Shown here piece after piece: positions 1 through 9,800 of a stretch of DNA of 30,239 nucleotides. The DNA is taken from contig CAZIYV010000024.1 of the NCBI GenBank assembly GCA_964543575.1, positions 1 through 30,239 of the forward strand. Direction: 5' to 3'. Position 1 is the stretch's first letter. Each line of letters begins with the position of its first letter. Made by a program: the position numbers and the translations under genes. The notes under the pieces were generated by a model. It did no database searches. It was not told the DNA's origin and saw only the letters and a program-made list of their open reading frames with translations. This stretch comes from Pelotomaculum_B sp964543575 (GTDB lineage: Bacteria > Bacillota > Desulfotomaculia > Desulfotomaculales > Pelotomaculaceae).

Positions 1-954
1 TCGATAAGGGTATTGGGATATTTTTCTCGTATCGTATTCAAAAAGGGCTTTTCCCTTCAACTTCTTACGTTCTTCAGACTCCCAGTAATTTAAAGGAATA
101 ATATCGTATACTATTCTTGTACCCCCTGACTTAACAATTAATTCAGCATTATAATTAATCTTTCCCAGACTCTCTATTAAATTGGGTACGTATCTTAATT
201 TCTTTATAACTGGACTAATGTTAGTTTCGATCCTTTTCATAAGGGTTTCTTCTTTTCCGCTATGTCTGACTAAACCAGAATCTTTTAATGACTCAAGTAT
301 TAACCCGTTCGCGCAAAGCAAACGCAGAATAAAAAATGACGCTTTAATTGAACGATCCCCTACCATACTATTTGATAACTGTATTCCTATCCTTGATATA
401 TCGTCGCCAGTTCCACCCCTTCCTGCAATGATTCCAGCCTTTATAGTCGGCGACAATAATCGCAGATACAAACGAGTATTGATAATATAAGATTCTTGAA
501 CCTCATATGTATCCATTTCCTTTGGAAAATTATTCTTAAGATCCAAAAGAAATGTTTTATTGCTATATCCTACATATGATTGACTAACCACACCGGATAC
601 AGTATTACTTTTTTGATCCAGAATAAAGTTATACTTTTGTAATCGCTTTTTAATATCATCTTGACTTAAATAATCGTTTAAAACTACAGAGGTTAAACCG
701 TCTTTATTTAAACTATTAATGAAATCAAAGGGTATTCCGCAAACCCTGCAAAAAGACTTGATTCCGTCCTCGTTAAATTTTACAAAAAATTTATCCGCAC
801 CGTAAAATCGGTCATCAAAAAAACCAGCTTTATTTTTAAGAAAGTTTTCAATTGGGGCCATTATATAATTATCTGCTTCACATTCTACATGTTTTTCAAT
901 AGTAAGCAGATCATCAAACTTATAACATTCATTATTGTCAACTTTAAAAGCCAT
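1..954 (-). CDS. DUF932-like protein, 3' end cut by the window edge
   Basis: The frame is open from the ATG at 954 to the left edge (318 codons, no stop), so only the N-terminal part is visible. An ACGGAGGAGT ribosome binding site at 961-970 supports this start. The segment SNSMVGDRSIKASFFILRLL followed by CANG, about residues 210-235, resembles the conserved core of DUF932 phage/plasmid-type proteins, where an N-S pair precedes a hydrophobic helix and a Cys-Asn motif. The function of that family is not established. It lies 42 bp downstream of the kinase gene on the same strand and is probably the last visible gene of the operon. It is more AT-rich than most of its neighbours. It may be a component of the system or unrelated mobile-element cargo; the family call is by eye and moderate. 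Confidence 0.6.
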   Translation of the reverse strand, partial: MAFKVDNNECYKFDDLLTIEKHVECEADNYIMAPIENFLKNKAGFFDDRFYGADKFFVKFNEDGIKSFCRVCGIPFDFINSLNKDGLTSVVLNDYLSQDDIKKRLQKYNFILDQKSNTVSGVVSQSYVGYSNKTFLLDLKNNFPKEMDTYEVQESYIINTRLYLRLLSPTIKAGIIAGRGGTGDDISRIGIQLSNSMVGDRSIKASFFILRLLCANGLILESLKDSGLVRHSGKEETLMKRIETNISPVIKKLRYVPNLIESLGKINYNAELIVKSGGTRIVYDIIPLNYWESEERKKLKGKALFEYDTRKISQYPYR

Positions 955-996
955 TTTATCACTCCTCCGTTTACTATAGAAATAGATAGTAATGAA

Positions 997-2547
997 TTAG
1001 ACTTTTTTCATTAACCTCTCAAAATACGGTTTCCCTCCTGGTGCTTGGGCAAGCCTTTCCATTTTTTCTTCTGCCAAGCGCTGATTTCCAACGCTTCCGT
1101 AATAATATGTAAGATAATAAAGAGCTTGAGGGTGATTGGGAAATAAGTTAATCACTTCATTAAAGAAAAATACGGCTTCTTTTTGTTGGTTATTAAACCA
1201 GTGCGCAAGGGCAAGTCTATATAGAATTTTAGGGTTCTTAGGTTCTTTTTCTTTTAACAATTTAAATACTTTAATAGCATCTTTATAATTCGAAAGCATA
1301 CCTAAGATTAGGCCTTTTTGATATAAAAGAGCAGTTTCTTCACCCTGTAGTTGAATTAGACGGTCAATTATCTTCAAGCTAAAGCTATAGTCCTTCATGC
1401 CAACTGAAAATATTAATGCCTCACGCCATAATTCAACGGCCTTATTATGACTAAATTGGAAACGAAACAATTCATAGCTCATCTTCAGCGCTTTTTGCTC
1501 ACAGTTATTGGCCCTATATAAACTCAACAACCTCAACCTGCTCTTGGCATCATCTTTGTCCAAGTATGCTGCTCTCTCCAATTCCTGGATAGCGTCAATC
1601 TCCTTACCTTGCTGCAGCAGCATTTCAGCATAGTCCATATGGTCCATGCTGTTTGCAGAGCTTGAGATATAACTGGCATCAGGCGCTGGAGGCCTTTCTT
1701 GCATTTGTTGGTAGTAAGAGCATACTTTATCCAACTCGCTGCTGAATTCACTTACAGACTGATACCTGTCTTCCGGATCATAGGCTAGCATTTTAAATAC
1801 TAAATTTTCAAGTTTAGTGGTAACGACAGGATTTAATTCACGAGGTCTGGCGATAGGCAAGCGCTGGTACATCGCTGCAGGGGTTCGATAAGGCAGATAC
1901 CCTGTTATCATTTGGTAAAGGATTACCCCCAGAGAAAATATATCACTTATTTTTGAGCGGCGCTGTTCGTTCATTACCTCAGGCGCCATGTAGAGCATGG
2001 TCCCGCCACCCTTTGTCTCAACCCAAATTTCTTCTAGCCTACGACTGTTTCCAAAATCGGTGATCTTGACGAGATTTTCGTAATCAACTAGGATATTTTC
2101 CGGCTTTAAGTCGCCGTGCGTGATATCCATCTGGTGCATTTCAGCCAGACCGTTACACAATTGAGAAAACATGTCTAGTAAACTAGCAAAAGTTACCTCT
2201 CTACCTGTTGTGCCTTCTAGAAGCGCCTTCAGGGTAACACTCGGGAAATACTCCATTTCTATAACAAATAATCCACCTTCAACTCTTTCAGCCGAAAAGA
2301 TTTTGACTAGGTGCTTCCCTTCTCGGCCTAATAAATTTTTCACTTCCTGGCGCAAGAATGCTTCTGACATATGCTGGGCAAGCGGGACTTTTAGCGCTAC
2401 TCGTTTGCCCTCGGGGATTTTCAAAGCCTGCCAAACCTCCCCGAAACTACCTCGCCCAATCAATTCCACAAACTCGTAACACCCACCCAGTCGTAAGCCA
2501 CTGTATAATGATAAAATTTTCTTGTGTTCGTAATCAAATTGAAACAT
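997..2547 (-). CDS. Ser/Thr protein kinase with C-terminal TPR repeats
   Basis: Predicted cytoplasmic Hanks-type kinase of 516 aa with no membrane segment. The kinase domain spans about residues 20-285: glycine loop GRGSFG at 31-36, ATP lysine K53 in VALK, helix-C glutamate near E68, catalytic loop HGDLKPEN at 144-151 (D146, N151), DFG at 164-166 and MAPE at 187-190. The catalytic loop has HGD rather than HRD, as in many bacterial kinases, so all catalytic residues are present. Residues about 300-510 form helical tetratricopeptide-like repeats (for example the segment around AYLDKDDAKSRLRLLSLY), a usual protein-docking platform. The start at 2547 has an AGGGGAAA ribosome binding site and overlaps the upstream gene by 14 bp, suggesting translational coupling. 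In this setting the kinase plausibly phosphorylates system components to control activation; that role is inferred. Confidence 0.93.
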   Translation of the reverse strand: MFQFDYEHKKILSLYSGLRLGGCYEFVELIGRGSFGEVWQALKIPEGKRVALKVPLAQHMSEAFLRQEVKNLLGREGKHLVKIFSAERVEGGLFVIEMEYFPSVTLKALLEGTTGREVTFASLLDMFSQLCNGLAEMHQMDITHGDLKPENILVDYENLVKITDFGNSRRLEEIWVETKGGGTMLYMAPEVMNEQRRSKISDIFSLGVILYQMITGYLPYRTPAAMYQRLPIARPRELNPVVTTKLENLVFKMLAYDPEDRYQSVSEFSSELDKVCSYYQQMQERPPAPDASYISSSANSMDHMDYAEMLLQQGKEIDAIQELERAAYLDKDDAKSRLRLLSLYRANNCEQKALKMSYELFRFQFSHNKAVELWREALIFSVGMKDYSFSLKIIDRLIQLQGEETALLYQKGLILGMLSNYKDAIKVFKLLKEKEPKNPKILYRLALAHWFNNQQKEAVFFFNEVINLFPNHPQALYYLTYYYGSVGNQRLAEEKMERLAQAPGGKPYFERLMKKV

Positions 2548-3127
2548 GGATAATTTCCCCTATCATAAAGTGTATATTATCCAGTGTCTTCATAATGCAC
2601 TTAAATAAATACAAGTTGCTATTTGAACTAATTCCCGGCACAGCATGTCCATTCCTAATGAACCCATTAAAAACGGCACTTATAACAGGACGTATGTCTC
2701 CTGGGTTCTCGTTTCCCTTGGCCCAAAATATCAATAACAGGTCCTTGACTTTGCTATCCATCTGATGATAACCAATAACCAGATTCTCCACTTTTTGACG
2801 AAGCTTGTCCTTCTTGCCACGATCATAACGCTCAAACTCACCCAGTAGTACGGGGCAGTAATTCCGGTCAAACCAGATGGTATCTGGGCGAACCTCTCCT
2901 AAAGGAGCAAAACGATGGTCTTGTGGCACAAACACCGGATATTCCGAAGCTGCCAGGCAACCCGACACTCTCCCTATCGCCGTCAGGTAGTTAATTCCGA
3001 GGGAGTGAATGGTTTCCGAATAATCGACTACGCCAGGCGCCAACCAGAAGGGGAAACATTGCTTTAATATATCCTGAGATATAAACTCTCTCTTTAAAAT
3101 TTCTATAATTGGCATATCTTCTCTCAT
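2534..3127 (-). CDS. Unrecognised 197-aa protein, possible PD-(D/E)xK-type nuclease
   Basis: I do not recognise the family with certainty. Around residues 80-100 the segment RPDTIWFDRN, followed about ten residues later by GEFER, has the shape of a PD-(D/E)xK nuclease core: an Asp at the end of one strand and an E-x-E pair on the next, with Glu in place of the usual Lys. A helix rich in K, E and R follows (KKDKLRQKVENL), then a hydrophobic strand LLLIFWAKG. The ATG at 3127 overlaps the HerA-type stop by 4 bp (ATGA), and the 3' end overlaps the kinase start, so it is translationally sandwiched between those genes. A second ATG four codons in is an alternative start. The nuclease idea rests on motif shape and context only. 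Confidence 0.75.
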   Translation of the reverse strand: MREDMPIIEILKREFISQDILKQCFPFWLAPGVVDYSETIHSLGINYLTAIGRVSGCLAASEYPVFVPQDHRFAPLGEVRPDTIWFDRNYCPVLLGEFERYDRGKKDKLRQKVENLVIGYHQMDSKVKDLLLIFWAKGNENPGDIRPVISAVFNGFIRNGHAVPGISSNSNLYLFKCIMKTLDNIHFMIGEIIHVSI

Positions 3128-4821
3128 ATATTAATTCCCTTGTCTAACTCGGCAGGTGCCCATTCGTGAAGCACTTCAGGCGAAACTCCGCCGTGTCTGA
3201 GAACCTTGGTGCCAACCTTGACCAATAGTGGTGCTGGTATGGATCTGCCGCAGATTAACGCCTCTCCCGTAGACAATGTTGGCAACTCATTGACATCGGC
3301 CTGAGAAAACATATCTGATGATTTCGTAATAAATCGCTGGTCATCGGGGTTTTTAATACGCATAGTAATAATTGTGTTACACTGCGATGTCACATCGCTA
3401 TCCAATTTACTAGGCCGCTGAGATATGATAGCAAAACCCACTCCAAATTTTCGGCCCTCACCGGCTATTTTCTTGATAATATTTCTTGAAACTGAGGGCG
3501 TTCCGGCAGGTGCAAAGTTGTGTCCTTCCTCATAAACCAGGAAGGTGGGCCTGATTGATTCCAGCTTATCACTAGCTGCCCGAAGAATTTCCGCAGAGAA
3601 CAAGGCTACGATAATTTGTCTGGCCAGGTCAGAAAGGCCCTGAAGATCAACGATTACCAAGCGTCCAGTCCGATCGCCCTTTCTCCCAACAATATCCCGC
3701 ACATCTGTTGGTTCTCCCACCGCTGCGGTATAAAAACTCTGAGCCTCATTAATAGCTCGGCGCAGACGCATAGCTGCCACTGCTGCTGAGCGATTGCTTA
3801 GCGCCTTAGCTTCGGCATCACTAAGCTCATCCCACCCCTTTAGTTCATCCAGGTCATTAGTCAATAAGTTCAATAACGAGTTTATATCCCTGGGTTCCCT
3901 GGTTACCTTTTTCCAGTACCTTATGGCAATATCCATAACCCTCTGTTGTGGCTCCGTTAATCCAGGTAATATCTCAGCCAACTCATCCAGTTCAAATCGG
4001 TCAAATTGTAGAGCAAGGTACTTGTTACGCTCACCATATTTCGTATTGAAACTTCGGTTCTGGGGAGTATAAACAATAATCCCACCGCCCTTGGCCTGAA
4101 GCTGCCTGAAGTTTTCGGCAATACGGGGTAGCCTCTCCCTGTCCCTTAAATCTTCTACTTCAGCCAGATTTGGTGCAAAATTTAGCAAACCTTTTTCAAA
4201 AGCCTTCCCGTACTCACCGTGGGGGTCAAAAACCACCACACTGCCATTCATCTGCCCAACCAGGCGTTCGATAATCCGACCTACCGTGTAACTCTTGCCT
4301 GAGCCTGTCATTGCTAAAACGGCCAAGTGTTCAGTGACCAACTTATTCACATCGAGAAATATAGACACTACGTTTTGGCCCCGCTCATAGCCCACCAGGT
4401 TACCGATATGGATGCTTGTATCCTCTTGAAATTCATAGAAACGTGAAAGAAAATCGTAGTCAACCCCCCGGACTTTTGAGCCGGGGTCCAGCGGCCTGCG
4501 GGGGATTTTTATTTCATCGGTAATTGGATCTTTATACCCAATTAATTCTAAAGAACCAAATAAACTTTCCCCGGTAAGTTGGGCCGAAGGAAGCACTTCA
4601 ACTTCAGATAAACCTTCCCCCAGACCTTCGCTGTACAAAATGTTCATTCGAGAGATATTCACGATTCGACCCAGCACCTCAGTCTCCGGTTCCCCTGCAC
4701 GCTCCCGGTGAGCAATCCTGACAAACTCGCCTCTTCGGGCACTAAAACTGTCCTTTAGTGCTACCCTGAGCTCACTTGGATTACCAGTATTTCCCACCAA
4801 CCTACCGATGTACCTGTCCAT
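3124..4821 (-). CDS. HerA-type hexameric DNA-translocase ATPase
   Basis: A 565-aa protein with the order expected for HerA/FtsK-superfamily ATPases of the DUF87 type. The N-terminal 1-110 looks like a HAS-barrel with IGRLVGN and LGRIVNIS strands. Walker A is AMTGSGKS at 170-177. Walker B is FLVYEEGHNF from about residue 427, with paired glutamates. A sensor or arginine region follows at ISQRPSKLDSDVTSQCN. HerA proteins are ring-shaped motors that move along double-stranded DNA and usually work with a nuclease partner such as NurA, or with DUF4297 or Sir2 effectors in defence loci. The gene directly upstream encodes a NurA-like protein, which fits that pairing. The ATG at 4821 follows a GGGAGG site and lies 8 bp after the previous stop. 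Confidence 0.93.
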   Translation of the reverse strand: MDRYIGRLVGNTGNPSELRVALKDSFSARRGEFVRIAHRERAGEPETEVLGRIVNISRMNILYSEGLGEGLSEVEVLPSAQLTGESLFGSLELIGYKDPITDEIKIPRRPLDPGSKVRGVDYDFLSRFYEFQEDTSIHIGNLVGYERGQNVVSIFLDVNKLVTEHLAVLAMTGSGKSYTVGRIIERLVGQMNGSVVVFDPHGEYGKAFEKGLLNFAPNLAEVEDLRDRERLPRIAENFRQLQAKGGGIIVYTPQNRSFNTKYGERNKYLALQFDRFELDELAEILPGLTEPQQRVMDIAIRYWKKVTREPRDINSLLNLLTNDLDELKGWDELSDAEAKALSNRSAAVAAMRLRRAINEAQSFYTAAVGEPTDVRDIVGRKGDRTGRLVIVDLQGLSDLARQIIVALFSAEILRAASDKLESIRPTFLVYEEGHNFAPAGTPSVSRNIIKKIAGEGRKFGVGFAIISQRPSKLDSDVTSQCNTIITMRIKNPDDQRFITKSSDMFSQADVNELPTLSTGEALICGRSIPAPLLVKVGTKVLRHGGVSPEVLHEWAPAELDKGINI

Positions 4822-4829
4822 TAAGTTAA

Positions 4830-5981
4830 TTACCTCCCTGCAAACTCCGAAAAATCATCCAGCCAGTCTTGCACAATCTCTTCATTTTGAATTAACCGTA
4901 AGGTCTGGGAGCGATACCATTCCAGGAGGCCACCTTTTCGTCCCTTCTTAATCACCGCCGCCTTAGAACGGGCATACCAGATAGGAAGTGGCAGCGCTTT
5001 TTCGTTGTCATATAAAGTAAGAAATCCTATCTCAGCCGCTATACGGTTTAATTCAGAAGTATTCCATTTTTCTGGTGACCCCAACGTTTCAATTTGATAA
5101 ACAGGCGTGCGGATGCCACAACGCAGGTGAAAACCCACCATGCCAAGCTCATAAATGTCTTCCGGGATGACCCGTTTATCCTGAGATACCGATTGCAGAC
5201 TATAGGCCGCCGTGCGGGTATTGGGCTTCATCATGGATTTCATGAACGTCTCAAACCCCAATCCCTTTAACACAAACCACTGGTCATTTAACCAGTTTTG
5301 CATAGCCGGGTCGATATGATCAGGGCTGGCTTCTTCTCCATCTCTTTTGATAGCTTTTAAAATCAGTCCGATTTGTCTACCGCCGAAATATATTACGCGA
5401 GGTCCATGCTCATTGTAAGGATAGCAATTATTAAGATTTTTATCCCAAAAATCCCTAACCCTTTTAACTAGCTCTTTATACTCCTCCGCTACATCGGGAT
5501 CATCAGAACGGGGAACCAATTCGCGGCCGATTACCAAGGGTAAATCCATTAGTATCAAATCCGGGATTTGCGGCCGGCTGAACATTTCCTCCAGTACGTC
5601 GTACAGCAGGTGGTATCTTTTCCACTTTATACGGTATTCCAGATCAACACCGTCAATTTCGTTTATATCCACCCGGCTGTCCTGGTAATTGCCAATAATC
5701 TCGCGGCCCTTAAAAGCAAAATCCTGTCGAGAGAGCACACAACCGTATAACCACCCCCCAAAAGCCTGGATATATCTTTCTTCTGTGGCTATCCCGCATA
5801 CAGACATGTGTAACTCATCAATGGGCACATATTTTTGCAGAATCCCAGACTGCTCAAAACGAGGCGCCACCTGCTCCACAAACATCATCCGGTTGAGCAA
5901 ACGACCAGCAGTGTGGTGTAGTTTTAACTGCATCTGCGCCACCAGTTCTTTGGCCATAGGTTGATTCGGTAAGTCTTGCAT
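4830..5981 (-). CDS. NurA-like nuclease-fold protein (candidate HerA partner)
   Basis: The best start is the ATG at 5981 (383 aa). It has an AAGGGGAG ribosome binding site and lies 2 bp after the preceding stop; a longer frame from 6062 would overlap the upstream gene by 79 bp and has no comparable site. Three stretches recall NurA: VPIDELHMS with GGWLYGCVLSR in the first third; PDLILMDLPLVIG in the middle, comparable to the NurA 'lilDGsL' strand; and a C-terminal part with GFHLRCG, PVYQIET and ALPLPIWYARSKAAV, comparable to the 'YP-pl-Ah-A' end of NurA. The expected C-terminal His is Arg here, so activity is uncertain. Adjacency to the HerA-type gene supports a motor/nuclease pair. The family assignment is by eye. 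Confidence 0.8.
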   Translation of the reverse strand: MQDLPNQPMAKELVAQMQLKLHHTAGRLLNRMMFVEQVAPRFEQSGILQKYVPIDELHMSVCGIATEERYIQAFGGWLYGCVLSRQDFAFKGREIIGNYQDSRVDINEIDGVDLEYRIKWKRYHLLYDVLEEMFSRPQIPDLILMDLPLVIGRELVPRSDDPDVAEEYKELVKRVRDFWDKNLNNCYPYNEHGPRVIYFGGRQIGLILKAIKRDGEEASPDHIDPAMQNWLNDQWFVLKGLGFETFMKSMMKPNTRTAAYSLQSVSQDKRVIPEDIYELGMVGFHLRCGIRTPVYQIETLGSPEKWNTSELNRIAAEIGFLTLYDNEKALPLPIWYARSKAAVIKKGRKGGLLEWYRSQTLRLIQNEEIVQDWLDDFSEFAGR

Positions 5982-5983
5982 TT

Positions 5984-6832
5984 TTAGCTCCCCTTCCGTA
6001 ACTGCCTTAATAGACCATAATGCCCATGTAATATCAGGTAGTCTTCCAAGGCTTTCTGCCACTGGCTATTCAACTTAATACTGTCACCTGTTGTCTGTAC
6101 AATACCCTTGCCCTCTGCCGAATCCGCCATACTTCTCCATTCCGGCAAACTCATCCTGGCCAGAAGCACTCTACCGGACCACTTAGCCAGGCTTTCCAGA
6201 TCCCACTCATCTTTTACAGCCAAAGCTAGCAATAACTCAAGGGGGATATACTCCAACACATCTACATCTTCTGGTCGGTCCTCAACAAATTGTCTAAAGT
6301 CATTATTGTCAGGGTGCCAGGAGATAAGCTCTTTCCAGACTCCTTGCTGGTCCGAATCCACAGTATTAATCTGCCAAAAGTTCAAGTCGAGTGCGGTGAT
6401 GGTTATTCCACCAGATCCTGAAAAGCTTTGGTAACAAATAGTTAGGGGAAAACCAGTATCATTGAAATGAAGAATACTATCATTAAGGGCTGTGGCGAAG
6501 ACACACCTGTAACTGATTTTCTTCCCTCCTGCTACATCCCAACCACGACTGGGTTTTACTACACAAGCCAAGGGTAAGCCCAACCAGCCGGCTATATTCA
6601 ACCCCTTTGGCCACAACGGCATAAGGATCATGTGTTGACCGGTTTCTAAGATGTGAGTTGAAAGGTCCTTCATCCTCGGATCTGGTGCCCATTGCCTGGA
6701 AACCACCAGCAGGGGCCGTTGGATGTCAATTTCCACCATAGCCTCATTCAGGTTAACTCTCCGGACTTTAAACACATCAAAAATATATTCGGTATCATTA
6801 ATCATTTCAGAAAATAGCAAGCGTATTTCCAT
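5984..6832 (-). CDS. Unrecognised 282-aa operon protein
   Basis: No family recognised. The protein is soluble and lacks signal peptide or membrane helices. The first 180 residues look mainly beta-stranded, with alternating hydrophobic segments such as YIFDVFKVRR and LLVVSRQWAP. The last 100 are helical, including LEYIPLELLLALAV, and end basic. The ATG at 6832 lies 2 bp after the stop of the large ATPase, and its own stop lies 2 bp before the NurA-like start, so it is deep inside the operon and probably made in step with these two proteins. A role as adaptor between the large ATPase and the HerA/NurA-like pair is possible, but only position suggests it. Confidence 0.85.
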   Translation of the reverse strand: MEIRLLFSEMINDTEYIFDVFKVRRVNLNEAMVEIDIQRPLLVVSRQWAPDPRMKDLSTHILETGQHMILMPLWPKGLNIAGWLGLPLACVVKPSRGWDVAGGKKISYRCVFATALNDSILHFNDTGFPLTICYQSFSGSGGITITALDLNFWQINTVDSDQQGVWKELISWHPDNNDFRQFVEDRPEDVDVLEYIPLELLLALAVKDEWDLESLAKWSGRVLLARMSLPEWRSMADSAEGKGIVQTTGDSIKLNSQWQKALEDYLILHGHYGLLRQLRKGS

Positions 6833-6834
6833 AG

Positions 6835-9800
6835 TTACACCCTTGAGACAAAAGTAATTTCTTGTTTTAGCAAATGATTATCAATCAGTTCCTGGATTGC
6901 CTGTGGATATTGGCTTTGCATCTGGTTCATATAAGCCCCGTTATGTTTGATTCGGACTTCATGGTACAAATCCTTAAAAAATTGATAGTTGGCAGTGCTG
7001 AAGGTGGAAAATTTCTCATCCCCCTTATTAACCAATTCCTGGTTGAATTGGTTAACCACTTTTTCCGCCTCGACCATTTTTTTAGACTTTCTGATCCTTT
7101 CAGTTGGTCTTACTGGTGGGCTGCTTGGATATAAGAACCCTACTACTTCCAAGTCAATATCTGAAACCATTGATTCAACGTCATTCAAGAGCTGATTTTT
7201 ATTAGCTTTAATGGAATCGGTAGCATTTTTAGCCATACCCTCTATCCTCTGGATTTCCCCTTTAAGCCACTCGATCAATACTTCTAATGTATCCTGATCT
7301 TCTATTCTGCTCTCTAACTCTGCCTGGAGATTAGGATAAAAGGCTTTGTGCTTTTTGTCGATACTGGCAAATTCATTTAAACGAGAAACAGTGCCTTCTC
7401 TTCCTGCAACAAAGTCCTTAAAATCGGCAAATGTTAACCCTAATTCTTTAATACAAGCCGCCTCTTGTCGCCAGCGGGGGATATAATCCTTGTAAAATTG
7501 GTCTACATTATGGACAGTGTCTACAAGTAACTTGATTTGTCTTTTTAGTCCCTGGAAGTCACCCGCTGTAAGATAATGCAAGGGGCTACCAGTAACGGTA
7601 GTTTCTTTCGGGTTGATGGCCTCCTCTATCTGATAAAGCATAATGTCAAGTAGATGTTTAGGCAGGGGAAACTTATCATCCTTTATCTCTTGCATCCAGT
7701 TATTATTCACCTTCATGGCTTCAACCTTAATTTCGTCCAATTGTTCGATTACTTTCTGGATGTATTTGACCAGCAGAATGGCAGAGTACCAGACAGGCTG
7801 ATTACTAATATTACCTATTTTCTGCTCGTAATCAGGAGGCAAAATGAAATTGTCATACCCCTCTTTATCCAATACCCATTTTAGAGATCTTTCAAGTTCT
7901 GAGAGCTTCTTAACCAGTACTGCGGCATATTCCTGCCATTCTTTTCCTTGTATATTCATATGGTTTAGAGTTTCCCAATTAATATTAGCCAGTATTTCTT
8001 CCGCTTTTTTGAGTCTGTCGGAGATTTGTTTAGCTCTGGTGTTCAGCAAACCGCCATGATGTTTCATCATCACAGTTATTTGTGAAATATGCTCCTTCAA
8101 CTTTATGTTAGCCCAATTTCTTGCTTCTTCAATTTGTTTCTGATAATCGCCCTTGGTAACCCGCCTGAACTTATCATCTTCACGAACCGCCAACCCGAAG
8201 TTGACCAGAAAAAGGACGGCCTGTTCTAGAATGACTTCCATTTTACAGTCATGTTTAGGCACATCAGTATAAAATTCCTTTGCTAGTTCACTTATACTCC
8301 GTTTAACCTTCAGACTCGACAGCAGCGCGGCAAAGGCTATTGGAAACTCGTTTGGTTTCACTACCACTACTCCCCCATCCTCCTGGAAGAGCTGTAAGCA
8401 AATCATACCTTTAGCCTGTTTCCCGTAGATATTTTTTTTCATATATTCTACAGCCTGATCAAGTTGCTGATCCCACTGTGCAGCTTGTATAGAAAAAGCC
8501 TTACCCGTTGTTGCAGCTTCAAGGTACATTTGTCGGTATTTTCCCGCTAGGAGTTGTATTGCCTGGGATGCCGCATTTATACTTCCAGCAGGATAAACGA
8601 TTGGCCGGAGTAAGAATCCTTGGTCTGCTAACCTCTCAATGTGGGAATCAAAGTCCTTGTCCAACCTTTTTGACAATGTCATGATGTTGCCATAGGCTAT
8701 ATCCGTAATCTGGTATTCGTCTATACCAAGTCTGTAAAAATTAGCTTCCCCTTGCCGGCCAAGTCCTGCCGCTCCCAATTTCATGAGTAGATTACCTATA
8801 ATGTTCTTCACCGGCCAGTAGAAAATATTTCTGACGCCCGAAGGATACTTTTGCATCCCCTTTTCCAGTTCTTCTCTTGTATCTTCATTCCGGTAAAGGA
8901 TCAGAATAGGGTGTGCTCCGAATTTACTCACCAAGTTATTTATGTCAACAATCGCTTTTTCTGAATCCACTAGGTAGATTGCTGTCACCCGATTGTCTTG
9001 TTTAACTTGAAAGTGCCTATTCTCCGTAAACCAGTGCCTGGCGTTGGAATGCAACTCCATTCCCACTTTTTCAGTGACAAGGGTCTTTCCGTCGCATCTT
9101 GGTTCCTCCATCAGCCGAACTAGACCGTTTAACACCAGGTTAGCTTCACTCTTTTGGTCTTGTTGCTTTAAGTATTCATCTAATTTCCGGTCCAATTGGG
9201 CTTTTTTAAAAAACCCTGTTTCACTTCCACCTTGACGATCCAAAAGCTTATAAAAATTAGACATAGCAATAAAACTAGGGCAAAACCGTATGCCGTTATC
9301 ATCAACAAGCTCCACTTCATCGGAAAGGAAGAATCGATGGATGTCTTTAGCCGCTTCTATCAGTGCCTCTCCCCCGATCAGTACCTGCAACTGGGCTGAA
9401 AATTCCTCAGGTTCTATGGGTATATACAACTGCTGTTTAGCCTTGTTACCGAAGACTTCCAGACCTGCTAACACCTCTTCCAGTCCAAGAGCTTTATTTG
9501 AAAGAGTGCGTAAGTACAAACCTTCACTGTCCCGTTCATATCCTTGTCCCCTGAGGTAGTCATAAAGCCTGTTAATTTCCGCCCGCGGAAATCTTACGGT
9601 TATTAACTTTACAAACAAAGGTTTTTTTTCATATTTTACTTCTTGGTACTGCTGGAACTTGTCCTTCTCCAAAACCTGCGTTCCTAGATGAAAAACCTTA
9701 TCTAGAACATCGCCTTCACTGAAAGGCCCATTATGAATCGCCTTCAGTTGGTCAAAATTAAAAATATACCTTCTAATCCTCTCATTAGCCCCTGACACCT

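Noticed and set aside
2358..2765. 135-aa plus-strand open frame
   Set aside because: It overlaps the antisense strand of the kinase and the 197-aa gene, both of which have strong support.
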